Shown here piece after piece: positions 43,698 to 51,609 of a DNA stretch of 64,000 nt. Under the pieces are notes generated by a model. The model did no database searches. It had not been told where the DNA came from and was given only the letters and a program-made list of their open reading frames with translations. The first letter of the stretch is position 1. Each line of letters begins with the position of its first letter. Both the position numbers and the translations under genes were made by a program. Source of the stretch: CAXNKH01 sp049296795 (lineage in GTDB: Bacteria; Pseudomonadota; Gammaproteobacteria; Burkholderiales; Burkholderiaceae_C); the NCBI GenBank assembly GCA_049296795.1, contig JBAQTC010000002.1:124001-188000 (forward strand), written 5' to 3'.

Positions 43698-44924
43698 TCA
43701 GCGTTCAGAACGGGGCAACTTCAACCATTGGTCCACCGGTGTGGCGCTCAAATCAATTGCAGTTTCCAGCATCATGGTGCGGGCCATCGCTGCCGAGTCA
43801 TTCCTGCTGTTGCTGCACATAAAGTCACCCAGTACCCGGCCTCGGTCCACCGCAGCGCGAGAGGGCGCCAGACGTTGCTGCTCAAAAGCGTGCAACGCTT
43901 GCGCAGTCGCACCGTGCTGAGCAATCAAGTCCGTCAATGCCATGGCGTCTTGCGCCGCCTTGGTCACACCCATACCGACATGGGGTCGCGCCACAAAAGC
44001 GGCATCGCCCATTAAAGCGACCCGGCCAAAGGCTATTTGTGAACTGCTGCAGTCGTAAATGGCTTGCAAGAACGGTTGCGCAGTTTTTTCCAACACCTCG
44101 GCGAACTGCGGCGCCAGCAACTCGCGTGCTGCCTGGCGTACTTTGGCCACCTGTTGCCAGGCGACTTTGTTGGGCGGAATTCCCAGCGGGTAATGATGGC
44201 CATCGGCGTCGCTCTGCAAAGCCTGTAAATCCGCTTCATCGGCAGTCGGCCGATACCAAACGTAGTTGTAACGCCGCTGGCCCGGTGCCACCGAATTACC
44301 GACACCGGCGACCGGATAACCAATGATCAACTCACCAGGTGCCACACAAAAACCAAAAGTCTCAAACAAGGTGCTCAAGCTTCGCTGCGACAACACCGAT
44401 TCATCACAGACGCCACGCCAAGCCACATAGCCAGCGTATTGGGCCTGAACCTGGGGCGACAACTGGGCTCTGAGCGCCGAGCGCAAACCGTCCGAAGCCA
44501 CCACCAAGTCAGCTTCAAAATGGCGACCATCTTCACAGTAAAGCACCACAGACTGCTCACTTTGCTCGACCCGGTTGACCGATGCCCCATGCAAGTAACG
44601 CTCGGCGGGAAACTGCGCCAGCAGCAAGGCATAGAGCCGACTCCAGGAGGTCAGGACTTGCGGCACGACACTGCGCTCCAGCACACTGCCGTCGCGCGCC
44701 AGGACCACGCGCTGCTCCATGGCAACGCCCAACGCGGCCTCAGGCGGCACACCACAGCGCGAGAGCGCCGTGACCAAAGGCTGGTGAGTGACGATGCCAG
44801 CACCCCGGCCATCGAGCGAACCCAGTGCTTTTTCCAGCACCCGGACCTTGTGACCGGAACGACTCAGCATATTGGCTGCCAGCAAGCCGCCCAATGAACC
44901 ACCAACGACCAGGATGTTCGCCAT
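43698..44924 (-). CDS. FAD-dependent hydroxylase, 2,6-dihydroxypyridine 3-hydroxylase-like
   Basis: A 408-residue group A flavin monooxygenase. The N-terminal fold is ILVVGGSLGGLLAANMLSRS, followed by GRGAGIVTHQPL, VASDGLRSALR (DG motif) and ALMGDAAFVARPHVGMGVTKAAQDA (GD motif). FVARPHVGMG replaces the usual HPxxPxxGQG, a feature of the 2,6-dihydroxypyridine hydroxylase branch (nicotine and nicotinate pathways); this likeness is from memory of the family, not an alignment. Oxygen plus NAD(P)H would hydroxylate an aromatic or N-heteroaromatic ring. The gene is divergent from the VOC gene. Confidence 0.78.
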   Translation of the reverse strand: MANILVVGGSLGGLLAANMLSRSGHKVRVLEKALGSLDGRGAGIVTHQPLVTALSRCGVPPEAALGVAMEQRVVLARDGSVLERSVVPQVLTSWSRLYALLLAQFPAERYLHGASVNRVEQSEQSVVLYCEDGRHFEADLVVASDGLRSALRAQLSPQVQAQYAGYVAWRGVCDESVLSQRSLSTLFETFGFCVAPGELIIGYPVAGVGNSVAPGQRRYNYVWYRPTADEADLQALQSDADGHHYPLGIPPNKVAWQQVAKVRQAARELLAPQFAEVLEKTAQPFLQAIYDCSSSQIAFGRVALMGDAAFVARPHVGMGVTKAAQDAMALTDLIAQHGATAQALHAFEQQRLAPSRAAVDRGRVLGDFMCSNSRNDSAAMARTMMLETAIDLSATPVDQWLKLPRSER

Positions 44925-45067
44925 CAGTGCAGCACCAAGGTGGCCGCCAAATACCGAATTCGGGACTGAGAAATGGAGGGAAAAATTATTTTTTCTGTCA
45001 TGGCAAAATCAAGCTGAATTATGCGGCCGAGCCGATAGGGTTCCGGCTATGCTCAGCCGTCCATCTC

Positions 45068-45073
45068 AAGGAG
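45068..45073 (+). promoter_or_regulatory. Ribosome binding site deciding the VOC start
   Basis: AAGGAG is followed by ACATGATG. Spacing favours the second ATG (45079, five bases) over the first (45076, two bases). Confidence 0.6.
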
Positions 45074-45078
45074 ACATG

Positions 45079-45552
45079 ATGCCAGTGACCGAATTGAATC
45101 ATTATTTTGTCCGTGCCCAGCAGCTCGAAGCGACCAAGGACTTCTACGTCAACGCCCTGGGTTTTGAAATCATGCCTCGGCCTGATTTCCCGTTCAAGGG
45201 TTATTGGCTGGGTGTCAACGGCAAGATCCAAGTCCACATGGGGCCCGCGGGGATCAAAAACTCCGAACTCTATTACCTGGGAACGACCCCGAAATCAGCG
45301 GCTGACAATTCCGGGGTGATTGACCACATTGCTTTTCTTGCCACCGAACCCCAGGTTTTTATCGACCGTTTCAAGACCATGGGCATCGCCGTGCGACCGC
45401 GAAGCTTTCCCGAATCCGAGCTTTACCAGCTCTTCATCAAGGATCCGGACGGGCTAACCGTTGAACTTAATTTCTGGGGAATTAAAGAAGCACCTGATTG
45501 GGGCGGTGAAAACTACTCTGAAATGCCCCGCGAGAACGAGACTCAGGAATGA
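45079..45552 (+). CDS. VOC (vicinal oxygen chelate) family protein
   Basis: A 157-residue glyoxalase/ring-cleavage dioxygenase fold protein, one betaalphabetabetabeta pair. Putative metal ligands lie in LNHYFVRAQQ (N-terminal His), GVIDHIAFLA (central His) and LTVELNFWG (C-terminal Glu), the H-H-E pattern of the superfamily. Members include extradiol dioxygenases, glyoxalase I and isomerases. The small size excludes a two-domain extradiol dioxygenase but not a small single-domain one. The stop overlaps the flavin monooxygenase start (ATGA), so a linked role in ring attack is plausible. Confidence 0.82.
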   Translation: MPVTELNHYFVRAQQLEATKDFYVNALGFEIMPRPDFPFKGYWLGVNGKIQVHMGPAGIKNSELYYLGTTPKSAADNSGVIDHIAFLATEPQVFIDRFKTMGIAVRPRSFPESELYQLFIKDPDGLTVELNFWGIKEAPDWGGENYSEMPRENETQE

Positions 45553-46757
45553 ACGCCAGGACCATCAAAGCTTTGGATTTTTCCGATGTCACAACCGAAG
45601 AAGCATTGAGCCGAGCCCGGGACCTGGTTCCCGTGTTGCGGCAACGCGCTGACCAAGCCGAAACCGAACGTTCCCTGCTGAAAGACACTGAGGCTGACCT
45701 GCACCGGCTCGGTCTATTCCGTTTCCACCAGCCTCGGCGCTACGGTGGCATGGAGCTCGATTTCCAAGCCTTTGTTGATTTACCCGCAGAAATTGGCCGA
45801 GGTTGCGCATCGACTGCCTGGAATGTGGCGAATTTGGGGGCCCATCACTGGATGTTGGCCTTGTACGACGAACGCGCGCAGGACGAAGTCTGGGGCGCCA
45901 ACCCTGATGCCTTGATTGCGTCGGGTATCGCCTACCCCCAAGGCCGTGGTCGCAAAGTAGACGGCGGCTTCATCCTCAGCGGGCGCTGGAATTTCTCCAG
46001 CGGTGTTGACGTCAGCCAGTGGAATATGCTGGCTGCCATCATTCGCGATGGCGAAACCGTGATCGATTACCGCATGTGCCTGCTCCCCGCATCCGACTAC
46101 CAGGTGGTGGACGATTGGCAGGTTCTGGGCATGCGCAACACCGGTAGTAAGACCGTGGTCGCCAACGAGGTGTTTGTTCCCGATTACCGCGCTTTGGCCA
46201 GCTTGGATGCCCGCGGCGGCAAAGGTTTTCCAGGCGCCAAGTCCAACCCCAACCCGCTCTACCAAATTCCCATGTCGGCCATCGGCGCGCACGGCCTAGG
46301 TGGCGCAGCTGTGGGCAACGCTCAAGCTGCGTTAGAGCTCAGCATCGAATTGGTCAAGGAACGTAGTACCCACTACACGCAAATGAAAATGCGCGACTTC
46401 CAGGCTGTTCAATTACGCATCGGTGCGGCCGGCTCCAAAATTGACGCCGCACGTCTGCTGATGCGCAACGATTGCATAGAAGGCCAGCAATTTTCTAACC
46501 GGGGCGAGATACCCGACGCCCAAACCAAGCTGCGCTTCAAACGTAACCTAGCCTACGCCGTGAGCCTGTGTACCGAGGCGGTTGATTTAATGCACGCGAT
46601 GGCCGGTGGCAACGGAATTTACGACAGCTACCCGATCCAGCGAATTTTCCGCGATGCCCATGCTTTGGCCGGTCATTTCAGTTTCAGCTATGACGCCCAG
46701 TTGTCGAACTGGGGTCTGGTGGCGCTCGGCGGCGAAGCCACTACGCCAACGCTCTAG
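45549..46757 (+). CDS. Class D flavin monooxygenase, acyl-CoA dehydrogenase fold
   Basis: A 402-residue protein with the acyl-CoA dehydrogenase fold, of the HsaA/HpaH/DszC oxygenase type that uses reduced flavin from a partner reductase to hydroxylate phenols. Features are LGLFRFHQPRRYGGMELDFQAF, GCASTAWNVANLGAHHWMLA, the flavin segment GRWNFSSGVDVSQWN, VLGMRNTGSKTVV and the C-terminal RIFRDAHALAGHFSFSYDAQ. These motifs favour oxygenase over dehydrogenase. No flavin reductase gene is near, so one must be supplied elsewhere. It is coupled to the VOC gene and followed by the cyclase gene after 9 bases. Confidence 0.8.
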   Translation: MNARTIKALDFSDVTTEEALSRARDLVPVLRQRADQAETERSLLKDTEADLHRLGLFRFHQPRRYGGMELDFQAFVDLPAEIGRGCASTAWNVANLGAHHWMLALYDERAQDEVWGANPDALIASGIAYPQGRGRKVDGGFILSGRWNFSSGVDVSQWNMLAAIIRDGETVIDYRMCLLPASDYQVVDDWQVLGMRNTGSKTVVANEVFVPDYRALASLDARGGKGFPGAKSNPNPLYQIPMSAIGAHGLGGAAVGNAQAALELSIELVKERSTHYTQMKMRDFQAVQLRIGAAGSKIDAARLLMRNDCIEGQQFSNRGEIPDAQTKLRFKRNLAYAVSLCTEAVDLMHAMAGGNGIYDSYPIQRIFRDAHALAGHFSFSYDAQLSNWGLVALGGEATTPTL

Positions 46758-46766
46758 GGCAACGCC

Positions 46767-47573
46767 ATGAGCCGCAGCGTCATCGACCTATCGATTTACC
46801 TGGAAAACGATGTGGTGTCGGACCCACCACCGTTCGGACCCAAGATCAGTTATTTCGATCACGACATGACTTTTGGCCAGATGTCACCTTTTTTTCCAGG
46901 TTTAAAAAAAGAGGACTTGCCAGACAGTGCGGCCTGGGCAATCGAGAAAGTTGAGCTGATCACGCACAACGGAACTCATCTGGATGCGCCCTACCACTTT
47001 CACCCCACCATGAACCGCAGCACGGGTGAGCCCGAGCGCGCGATCACGATCGATGAAGTGGACTTGAACTGGTGTTTCCAACCCGGCGTCAAACTCGATT
47101 TCCGTCATTTCCCTGATGGCTATGTGGTCAGCGCCAACGACGTTGAGCAAGAATTGCAACGGATCTCTCACACCCTCAAAGCGCTTGAAATTGTGGTGAT
47201 CAACACCCGGGCTGGATCGCGCTATGGCCAGTCCGATTACGTCAGCGCAGGTTGCGGCATGGGCTATGAAGCCACCATGTACTTGCTCGAACGCGGGGTC
47301 CGCCTCACGGGCACCGACGCTTGGAGTTGGGATGCCCCTTTCGTTCATACCGCGAAAAAATACCAGGAAACGGGTGATGCCTCCCTGATCTGGGAAGGCC
47401 ACAAAGCCGGTCGCGACATCGGCTACTGCCATCTGGAAAAACTGCACAACCTTGAAGCCTTGCCGCCGGATGGTTTCATCGTGTCATGTTTCCCACACAA
47501 AATCCGGGGCGCTTCAGCCGGATGGACCCGTGCCGTGGCCATTGTGGACGACAAGTTACTGGCGGCAATTTAG
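46767..47573 (+). CDS. Cyclase family / kynurenine-formamidase-like metal hydrolase
   Basis: A 268-residue protein of the cyclase family (KynB fold). The metal site HNGTHLDAPYHFHPT (HxGTHxDxPxH) is complete, and INTRAGSRYGQSDYV, GYEATMYLLERGVRLTGTDAWSWD and CHLEKLHNLEALP match the family. KynB hydrolyses N-formylkynurenine; relatives hydrolyse isatin or act on other cyclic amides, and many have unknown substrates. Its position after two oxygenases suggests action on a ring-opened or lactam intermediate. The 3' end runs into a repeat array. Confidence 0.82.
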   Translation: MSRSVIDLSIYLENDVVSDPPPFGPKISYFDHDMTFGQMSPFFPGLKKEDLPDSAAWAIEKVELITHNGTHLDAPYHFHPTMNRSTGEPERAITIDEVDLNWCFQPGVKLDFRHFPDGYVVSANDVEQELQRISHTLKALEIVVINTRAGSRYGQSDYVSAGCGMGYEATMYLLERGVRLTGTDAWSWDAPFVHTAKKYQETGDASLIWEGHKAGRDIGYCHLEKLHNLEALPPDGFIVSCFPHKIRGASAGWTRAVAIVDDKLLAAI

Positions 47574-47597
47574 CCAACTCTGTCACTCAATCTCCTC

Positions 47598-47785
47598 GAG
47601 TCTGGGCTGGAAAACGGGTACCCAATCCACCGGCCGTCGCCCACACCTTCGCACGCAAAGGAGTTTTCAACTTCAAGTCAGCACCTCGCGCTAGGCGGGC
47701 GGCGTGGCTGCCCTTCTTCGGCTCAGCTCGCGGACAAATTCATGAGACGCTCATGCCTTACTTCATTAGCCCTGCTACATGAGCT
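47598..47785 (+). repeat. Dispersed repeat, partial copy B
   Basis: Contains TCTGGGCTGGAAAACGGGTA, the CCCAATCCACCGGCC block, CGCGCTAGGCGGGCGGCGTG and a CTTCTTCGGCTCAGCTCGC stretch shared with the next unit. It lacks the left half seen in copies A, C and D. It begins about 25 bases after the cyclase stop and is the first part of a 1.07-kb gene-free region. Confidence 0.7.
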
Positions 47786-48200
47786 CAAACTCTGTGGCAA
47801 CCGCAAATCGAGCCTGCGCCTGCCAGCCCCACCACCCACCTTGGTTCATCCTTGCGTTCTGGCTTTTTTAATTCATTTTGAAGAATGAACACTGTCGGTT
47901 AGGTCGGCGGTGCGGGTGTCCGGGCGCAGGCCCGATTCGCGGTTGCTACACAGCTCGTACACCAGCCTCAGGTTAATGCAGCAACGATCGCACGCACTGA
48001 CAACCGTCCGCGAGCCTGGGCTGGAGAACGGGCACCCAATCCACCGGCCCTCGCCCACACCTACGCGCGCAAAGGTTGGGTGCAGCTTCACGCCAACACA
48101 CCAGCGCTAGCCGTGCGGCGTGGCTGTCCTTCTTCGGCTCAGCTCGCAGGCAAGGGCTTCTGGCGCGGAAGTGCTTTGTCGTCAAGAACGTGCTGGCAGT
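47786..48200 (+). repeat. Tandem 415-bp unit, copy C
   Basis: Begins CAAACTCTGTGGCAACCGC and includes the core element from 47905. The same sequence restarts at 48201. Landmark pairs 47786/48201 and 47901/48316 both give a period of 415 bases, so this is a true tandem duplication with few differences in the left 240 bases. Confidence 0.8.
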
Positions 48201-48540
48201 CAAACTCTGTGGCAACCGCAAATCGAGCCTGCGCCTGCCAGCCCCACCACCCACCTTGGTTCATCCTTGCTTTCTGGCTTTTTGAATTCACTTTGAAGAA
48301 TTAACACTGTCGGTTAGGCCGGCGGTGCGGGTGTCCGGGCGCAGGCCCGATTCGCGGTTGCTACACAGCTCGTACACCAGCCTCAGGTTAATGCAGCAAC
48401 GATCGCACGCACTGACAGCCGTCCGCGAGCCTGGGCTGTAGAACGGGTACCCAATCCACCGGCCTTGCCAACACCTCCAGGCGCAATTGGAAGTTAGTTT
48501 CATGCCAGCACCTAGCGCTAGGCGGGCGGCGTATCGCTGA
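48201..48540 (+). repeat. Tandem 415-bp unit, copy D, truncated
   Basis: Second unit of the tandem. It follows the first closely to about 48450, then diverges and stops near GCGCTAGGCGGGCGGCGTA. The remaining bases up to the decarboxylase gene hold only a short imperfect hairpin (ACTTCA/TGAAGT near 48550-48580). Confidence 0.78.
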
Positions 48541-48646
48541 GGGTTTTTTGAACTTCATTTCAAAGAGCTCTCTGAAGTGAATTTCTAAACTCCGATTACA
48601 GCTAAACTGCGGTCCAATGAAGAACAGGTTCACCAAGGACAAATTC

Positions 48647-49219
48647 ATGAAGAAAACACCGGAGTCCGATGCCTTGAATTGGCCCCAGGCCGTGCATCGC
48701 TTACTTAGCCAAAATGCCATCCGTCAAGTGGCCTTGGTTCCCGATGCGGGTCATGCCAAGCTGATTACTTTGTGCGAAAACGACCCGTCAATGCGGGTGG
48801 TTCGCCTGACCAGTGAAGAACAAGGTGTGGCGCTGCTGGGCGGCGCTTGGCTTGGCGGCGAAAAAGGTGTCTTGCTGATGCAAAGCAGTGGCGTGGGCAA
48901 CTGCATCAATATGCTGTCGCTGTGCTCTGCCGGCCAGTTTCCTTTGCTGATGTTGGTCACGATGCGGGGAGATCACGGCGAGTTCAATCCTTCCCAAGTG
49001 GCGATGGGTGATGCATCGCAGACTGTGCTCGAAGCCATGGGTGTCATTGTCAGGCGTGCCGACAACGCCGAACAAGTGATCGAGCAGGTAGCTGGCGCAC
49101 TCAGCATGGCCTACAACACCTACCGCCCAATGGCGGTGCTGATTGGTCAGAAGGTGATGGGGGCCAAAGACTTTCTTCAGCTCAGCAACCCGCAACTCGA
49201 CGAGGTGCCCAAGGCATGA
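48647..49219 (+). CDS. Thiamine-diphosphate decarboxylase alpha subunit, ComD/phosphonopyruvate decarboxylase-like
   Basis: A 190-residue Pyr domain of a ThDP enzyme. LTSEEQGVALLGGAWLGGEKGVLLMQSSGVGNCIN carries the conserved Glu that activates the thiamine ring (in SEEQG) and the glycine-rich strand. PLLMLVTMRGDHGEFNP resembles the sulfopyruvate decarboxylase alpha chain (ComD) and phosphonopyruvate decarboxylase. The ATG at 48647 has AAGGA upstream; an in-frame ATG at 48617 lacks one. The end overlaps the beta subunit by ATGA. The substrate is presumably a small 2-oxo acid. Confidence 0.8.
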   Translation: MKKTPESDALNWPQAVHRLLSQNAIRQVALVPDAGHAKLITLCENDPSMRVVRLTSEEQGVALLGGAWLGGEKGVLLMQSSGVGNCINMLSLCSAGQFPLLMLVTMRGDHGEFNPSQVAMGDASQTVLEAMGVIVRRADNAEQVIEQVAGALSMAYNTYRPMAVLIGQKVMGAKDFLQLSNPQLDEVPKA

Positions 49220-49812
49220 AAAAACTACTTCATCGACGCGCCGTCGTCACCCGTTTGCTGAGCGAGCGCGGCGACATGTTGGTCGTTGCCGGCTTAGGTG
49301 CTCCGGCTTGGGACATCACGGCAGCGGGCGACCACCCCCTGTCCTTTCCACTGTGGGGTGCCATGGGGGGTGCTGCGACTTTAGGCCTCGGTCTGGCACT
49401 GGCCCAACCCCAGCGCCAAGTGTTGGTCATCACGGGCGATGGTGAAATGCTGATGGGTCTGGGTTCGCTGGCCGTGATCGGGGTCCAGCGGCCGCCCAAC
49501 CTGTCCATCGTGGTGCTCGACAACGAACGCTACGGTGAGACCGGCCAACAAAAAACACACACCGCACACGGCGTGGATTTGGCAGCGATGGCCAGCGCCG
49601 CAGGCTTCGCGAAAACCCTCAACGTCAGCACGAGCTCGGACTTGACACAATTGTGCCGCGCCGTGCACGCCAGAATAAAATCCGGCCCATTGTTCGCACA
49701 AGTGAAAGTGGATCCGGAAAAACTGCCTCTGGTGTTGCCACCGCGTGACGTCAGCTATTTGAAGCATCGTTTTCGTACCGCCTTGCTGGGGGAGGCATCC
49801 GCTCACCAGTAG
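49216..49812 (+). CDS. Thiamine-diphosphate decarboxylase beta subunit, ComE-like
   Basis: A 198-residue PP domain that completes the ThDP enzyme. The cofactor motif GDG with the distal Asn is clear: ITGDGEMLMGLGSLAVIG followed by IVVLDNERYGETG about 28 residues later. GAPAWDITAAGDHPLSFPLWGAMGGAA is the typical start of this half. Together with the alpha chain it makes one full active site, as in archaeal ComDE sulfopyruvate decarboxylase. The pair lies just before a Bug receptor in the same direction, hinting at uptake and decarboxylation of the same acid. Confidence 0.82.
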   Translation: MKKLLHRRAVVTRLLSERGDMLVVAGLGAPAWDITAAGDHPLSFPLWGAMGGAATLGLGLALAQPQRQVLVITGDGEMLMGLGSLAVIGVQRPPNLSIVVLDNERYGETGQQKTHTAHGVDLAAMASAAGFAKTLNVSTSSDLTQLCRAVHARIKSGPLFAQVKVDPEKLPLVLPPRDVSYLKHRFRTALLGEASAHQ

Positions 49813-49854
49813 CACGGCGGTCACAGCGAGTTTTTTATCGAAGGAGAGCATTTC

Positions 49855-50835
49855 ATGAACCGAAACTTTTCCCGACATCTGAGCTTCTTCTGCCTGGCCT
49901 GGTTGGCTTTTGCCAGCAGCCCAGCCCTGGCCCAGGACTGGCCGACTCGACCGGTCAAGTTCATTGCACCTTTCCCCCCGGGTGGCTCACTCGATCCGCT
50001 GGCACGCTTATTGGGTGTCAAGTTGGCAGAATCACTCGGGCAGCAGTTCATCATCGAGAACAAAACGGGCGCTTCTGGCTCGATCGGCACTGCTTATGCC
50101 GCCAAAGCGGCACCTGATGGCTACACTTTTGTTTTCGTGTTCGACACGCACGCCGTCAATCCGACACTGATTCCCAATATGGCGTTTGACACGCTGAAAG
50201 ATCTCGCGCCGGTGATGCTGATTTCCACAGCACCGATGGCCATTGGCACGGCAGCCAATAAGCCCTATAAAAACTTCGATGACGTGATCCGGTCAGCCAA
50301 AGCCAAGCCTGAGACCATCAGCTTTGGCTCGATCGGTAACGGCAGCTTGGGCCATCTGACGGTGACGCTGGTGCAAAAAGCTGGCGACTTCAAAATGATC
50401 CACATCCCTTACAAAGGCGGTGGACCGATGGTGGCTGACACATTGGGTGGTCAAGTCGAAATGAGTATCGGCTCGGTCGCCGTATTGGCACCTCATGTCA
50501 AAGGCGGCAAGATGCGCGCCATCGCCGTCACGGGCGAAAAACGTTCCGAATCGATGCCCGAGGTGCCAACTTTGGCCGAGCAAGGCTTCCCGGGCTTCTC
50601 AGCGCTGGCTTGGTGGGGCGTATTCACCCCAGCTGGAACACCCAAACCGATCATCGACAAAATCAACGCCGAATTCACCAAGGCCTTGAATCTGCCTGAT
50701 GTCCGCAAACAGTTGACCGAGCAACTCGGGATGACTTTGGTGATCAGCAGCCCGGAAGCTTTGCAAAAGTGGACTGTGGGCGAGATTGAACGCTGGGGCA
50801 AGGTTGTCAAGGACAACCAGATCCGTAACGATTGA
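49855..50835 (+). CDS. Tripartite tricarboxylate transporter receptor (Bug family)
   Basis: A 326-residue periplasmic receptor with a signal peptide ending at SSPALAQ. The mature N-terminus WPTRPVKFIAPFPPGGSLDPLARLL, then IENKTGASGSIGTAYAAKA and the domain-2 segment IPYKGGGPMVADTLGG, are Bug signatures. A strong AAGGAGAG element precedes ATG 49855. No TctAB genes are present. Being 42 bases after the decarboxylase subunits, it is likely in their operon, unlike the orphan receptor at 36.6 kb. Confidence 0.87.
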   Translation: MNRNFSRHLSFFCLAWLAFASSPALAQDWPTRPVKFIAPFPPGGSLDPLARLLGVKLAESLGQQFIIENKTGASGSIGTAYAAKAAPDGYTFVFVFDTHAVNPTLIPNMAFDTLKDLAPVMLISTAPMAIGTAANKPYKNFDDVIRSAKAKPETISFGSIGNGSLGHLTVTLVQKAGDFKMIHIPYKGGGPMVADTLGGQVEMSIGSVAVLAPHVKGGKMRAIAVTGEKRSESMPEVPTLAEQGFPGFSALAWWGVFTPAGTPKPIIDKINAEFTKALNLPDVRKQLTEQLGMTLVISSPEALQKWTVGEIERWGKVVKDNQIRND

Positions 50836-50839
50836 AATT

Positions 50840-50856
50840 CGGGGCGAGCTGCCCCG
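50840..50856. terminator. Hairpin between convergent Bug and livF genes
   Basis: CGGGGC, loop GAGCT, GCCCCG makes a 6-bp GC stem in the 27-base convergent gap. There is no T-run, so efficiency is doubtful. Confidence 0.45.
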
Positions 50857-50862
50857 CTACGA

Positions 50863-51609
50863 TCAAGCGGCAGAGCCGAGGTAGTAGTTCTTGACCAGCT
50901 CGTTGCTCTTGAGCTCTTCGACTGCACCCTCGAACACGATTTCGCCGTGCACGATGATGTAACCCCGATCCACAATACGAATCGCTTGGTTAAAATTCTG
51001 CTCGGCAATCAGAACGGTCAAACCGTATTGTTCTTTGAGTTCCTTGATCTTGGTGATGGTGGTTGAGACCAAGAGCGGCGACAAACCGACCGAAGGCTCA
51101 TCGACCAGCAGCAAGCGCGGCGACGACATCAAGGCCCGCGCGATAGCCAACATTTGCTGCTGCCCACCCGACATGGAGCCAGCGAGTTGGCTGCGCCGCT
51201 CCTTCAAAATCGGAAATGCGGTGTAGCTGAAATCGATATTTTTTGCAATTTCAGCGCGTGCTTTCGGTCGAAAAGCACCGAGCAGCAGGTTTTCTTCGAC
51301 AGTCAACTTGGGAAACAGGCGTCGCCCTTCAGGAACAATCGCCACGCCTAGATTAACGATTTCTTCGGTGGAGAGCCGGGTCAGGTCATGCTGCTTGCCG
51401 TCGATCTCCAACTCCAGGGAACCACGGGTCGGTCGCACCATGCCCATCAGGCACTTCATCAAGGTGGATTTGCCGTTACCGTTGGTCCCCAAAAGTGCCA
51501 CCGTCTCACCTTGACCGATGGCAAGCGAGACCCCATGCAAGGCACGAACAGCGCCGTAACCGGCATCGACATCACGCACGGTCAACTTCAGTGAATTCGA
51601 ATCAGACAC
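50863..51609 (-). CDS. livF: Branched-chain amino acid-type ABC transporter ATP-binding protein LivF
   Basis: A 248-residue ATPase of the HAAT importer family. Walker A is LLGTNGNGKSTLMK, the signature is SGGQQQMLAIARALM, Walker B is RLLLVDEPSVGL and the switch His lies in the following strand (VLIAEQN in place of the usual His-containing loop, as LivF proteins often have). GYGAVRALHGVSLAIGQGE is the LivF-type start. It is the last gene of the five-gene set and starts with GTG at 51609, overlapping livG by 8 bases. The imported compound may be an amino acid, amide or aromatic acid. Confidence 0.9.
   Translation of the reverse strand: MSDSNSLKLTVRDVDAGYGAVRALHGVSLAIGQGETVALLGTNGNGKSTLMKCLMGMVRPTRGSLELEIDGKQHDLTRLSTEEIVNLGVAIVPEGRRLFPKLTVEENLLLGAFRPKARAEIAKNIDFSYTAFPILKERRSQLAGSMSGGQQQMLAIARALMSSPRLLLVDEPSVGLSPLLVSTTITKIKELKEQYGLTVLIAEQNFNQAIRIVDRGYIIVHGEIVFEGAVEELKSNELVKNYYLGSAA

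Noticed and set aside
47873..48503. Two similar minus-strand ORFs (47873-48091 and 48288-48503) plus 41766-41996, sharing CNRESGLRPDTRTA.
   Set aside because: They resemble each other only because they lie in copies of the same non-coding repeat; no start site, domain or coding bias supports them.
47890..48540. Integron attC-like signals (GTTAGGC, CTAGGCGGGCG) in the repeat array.
   Set aside because: Core-site matches are short and not paired correctly with inverse core sites, no cassette ORFs lie between the copies, and there is no integron integrase.
47598..48540. CRISPR array.
   Set aside because: Repeat units are about 415 bp with no short regular repeats or spacers, and no cas genes are present.
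48647..49812. The decarboxylase gene pair read as one ThDP gene broken by a frameshift.
   Set aside because: Both halves have proper ends, the second has a clean MKK start in an ATGA overlap, and two-subunit ThDP decarboxylases of this size are a known type.
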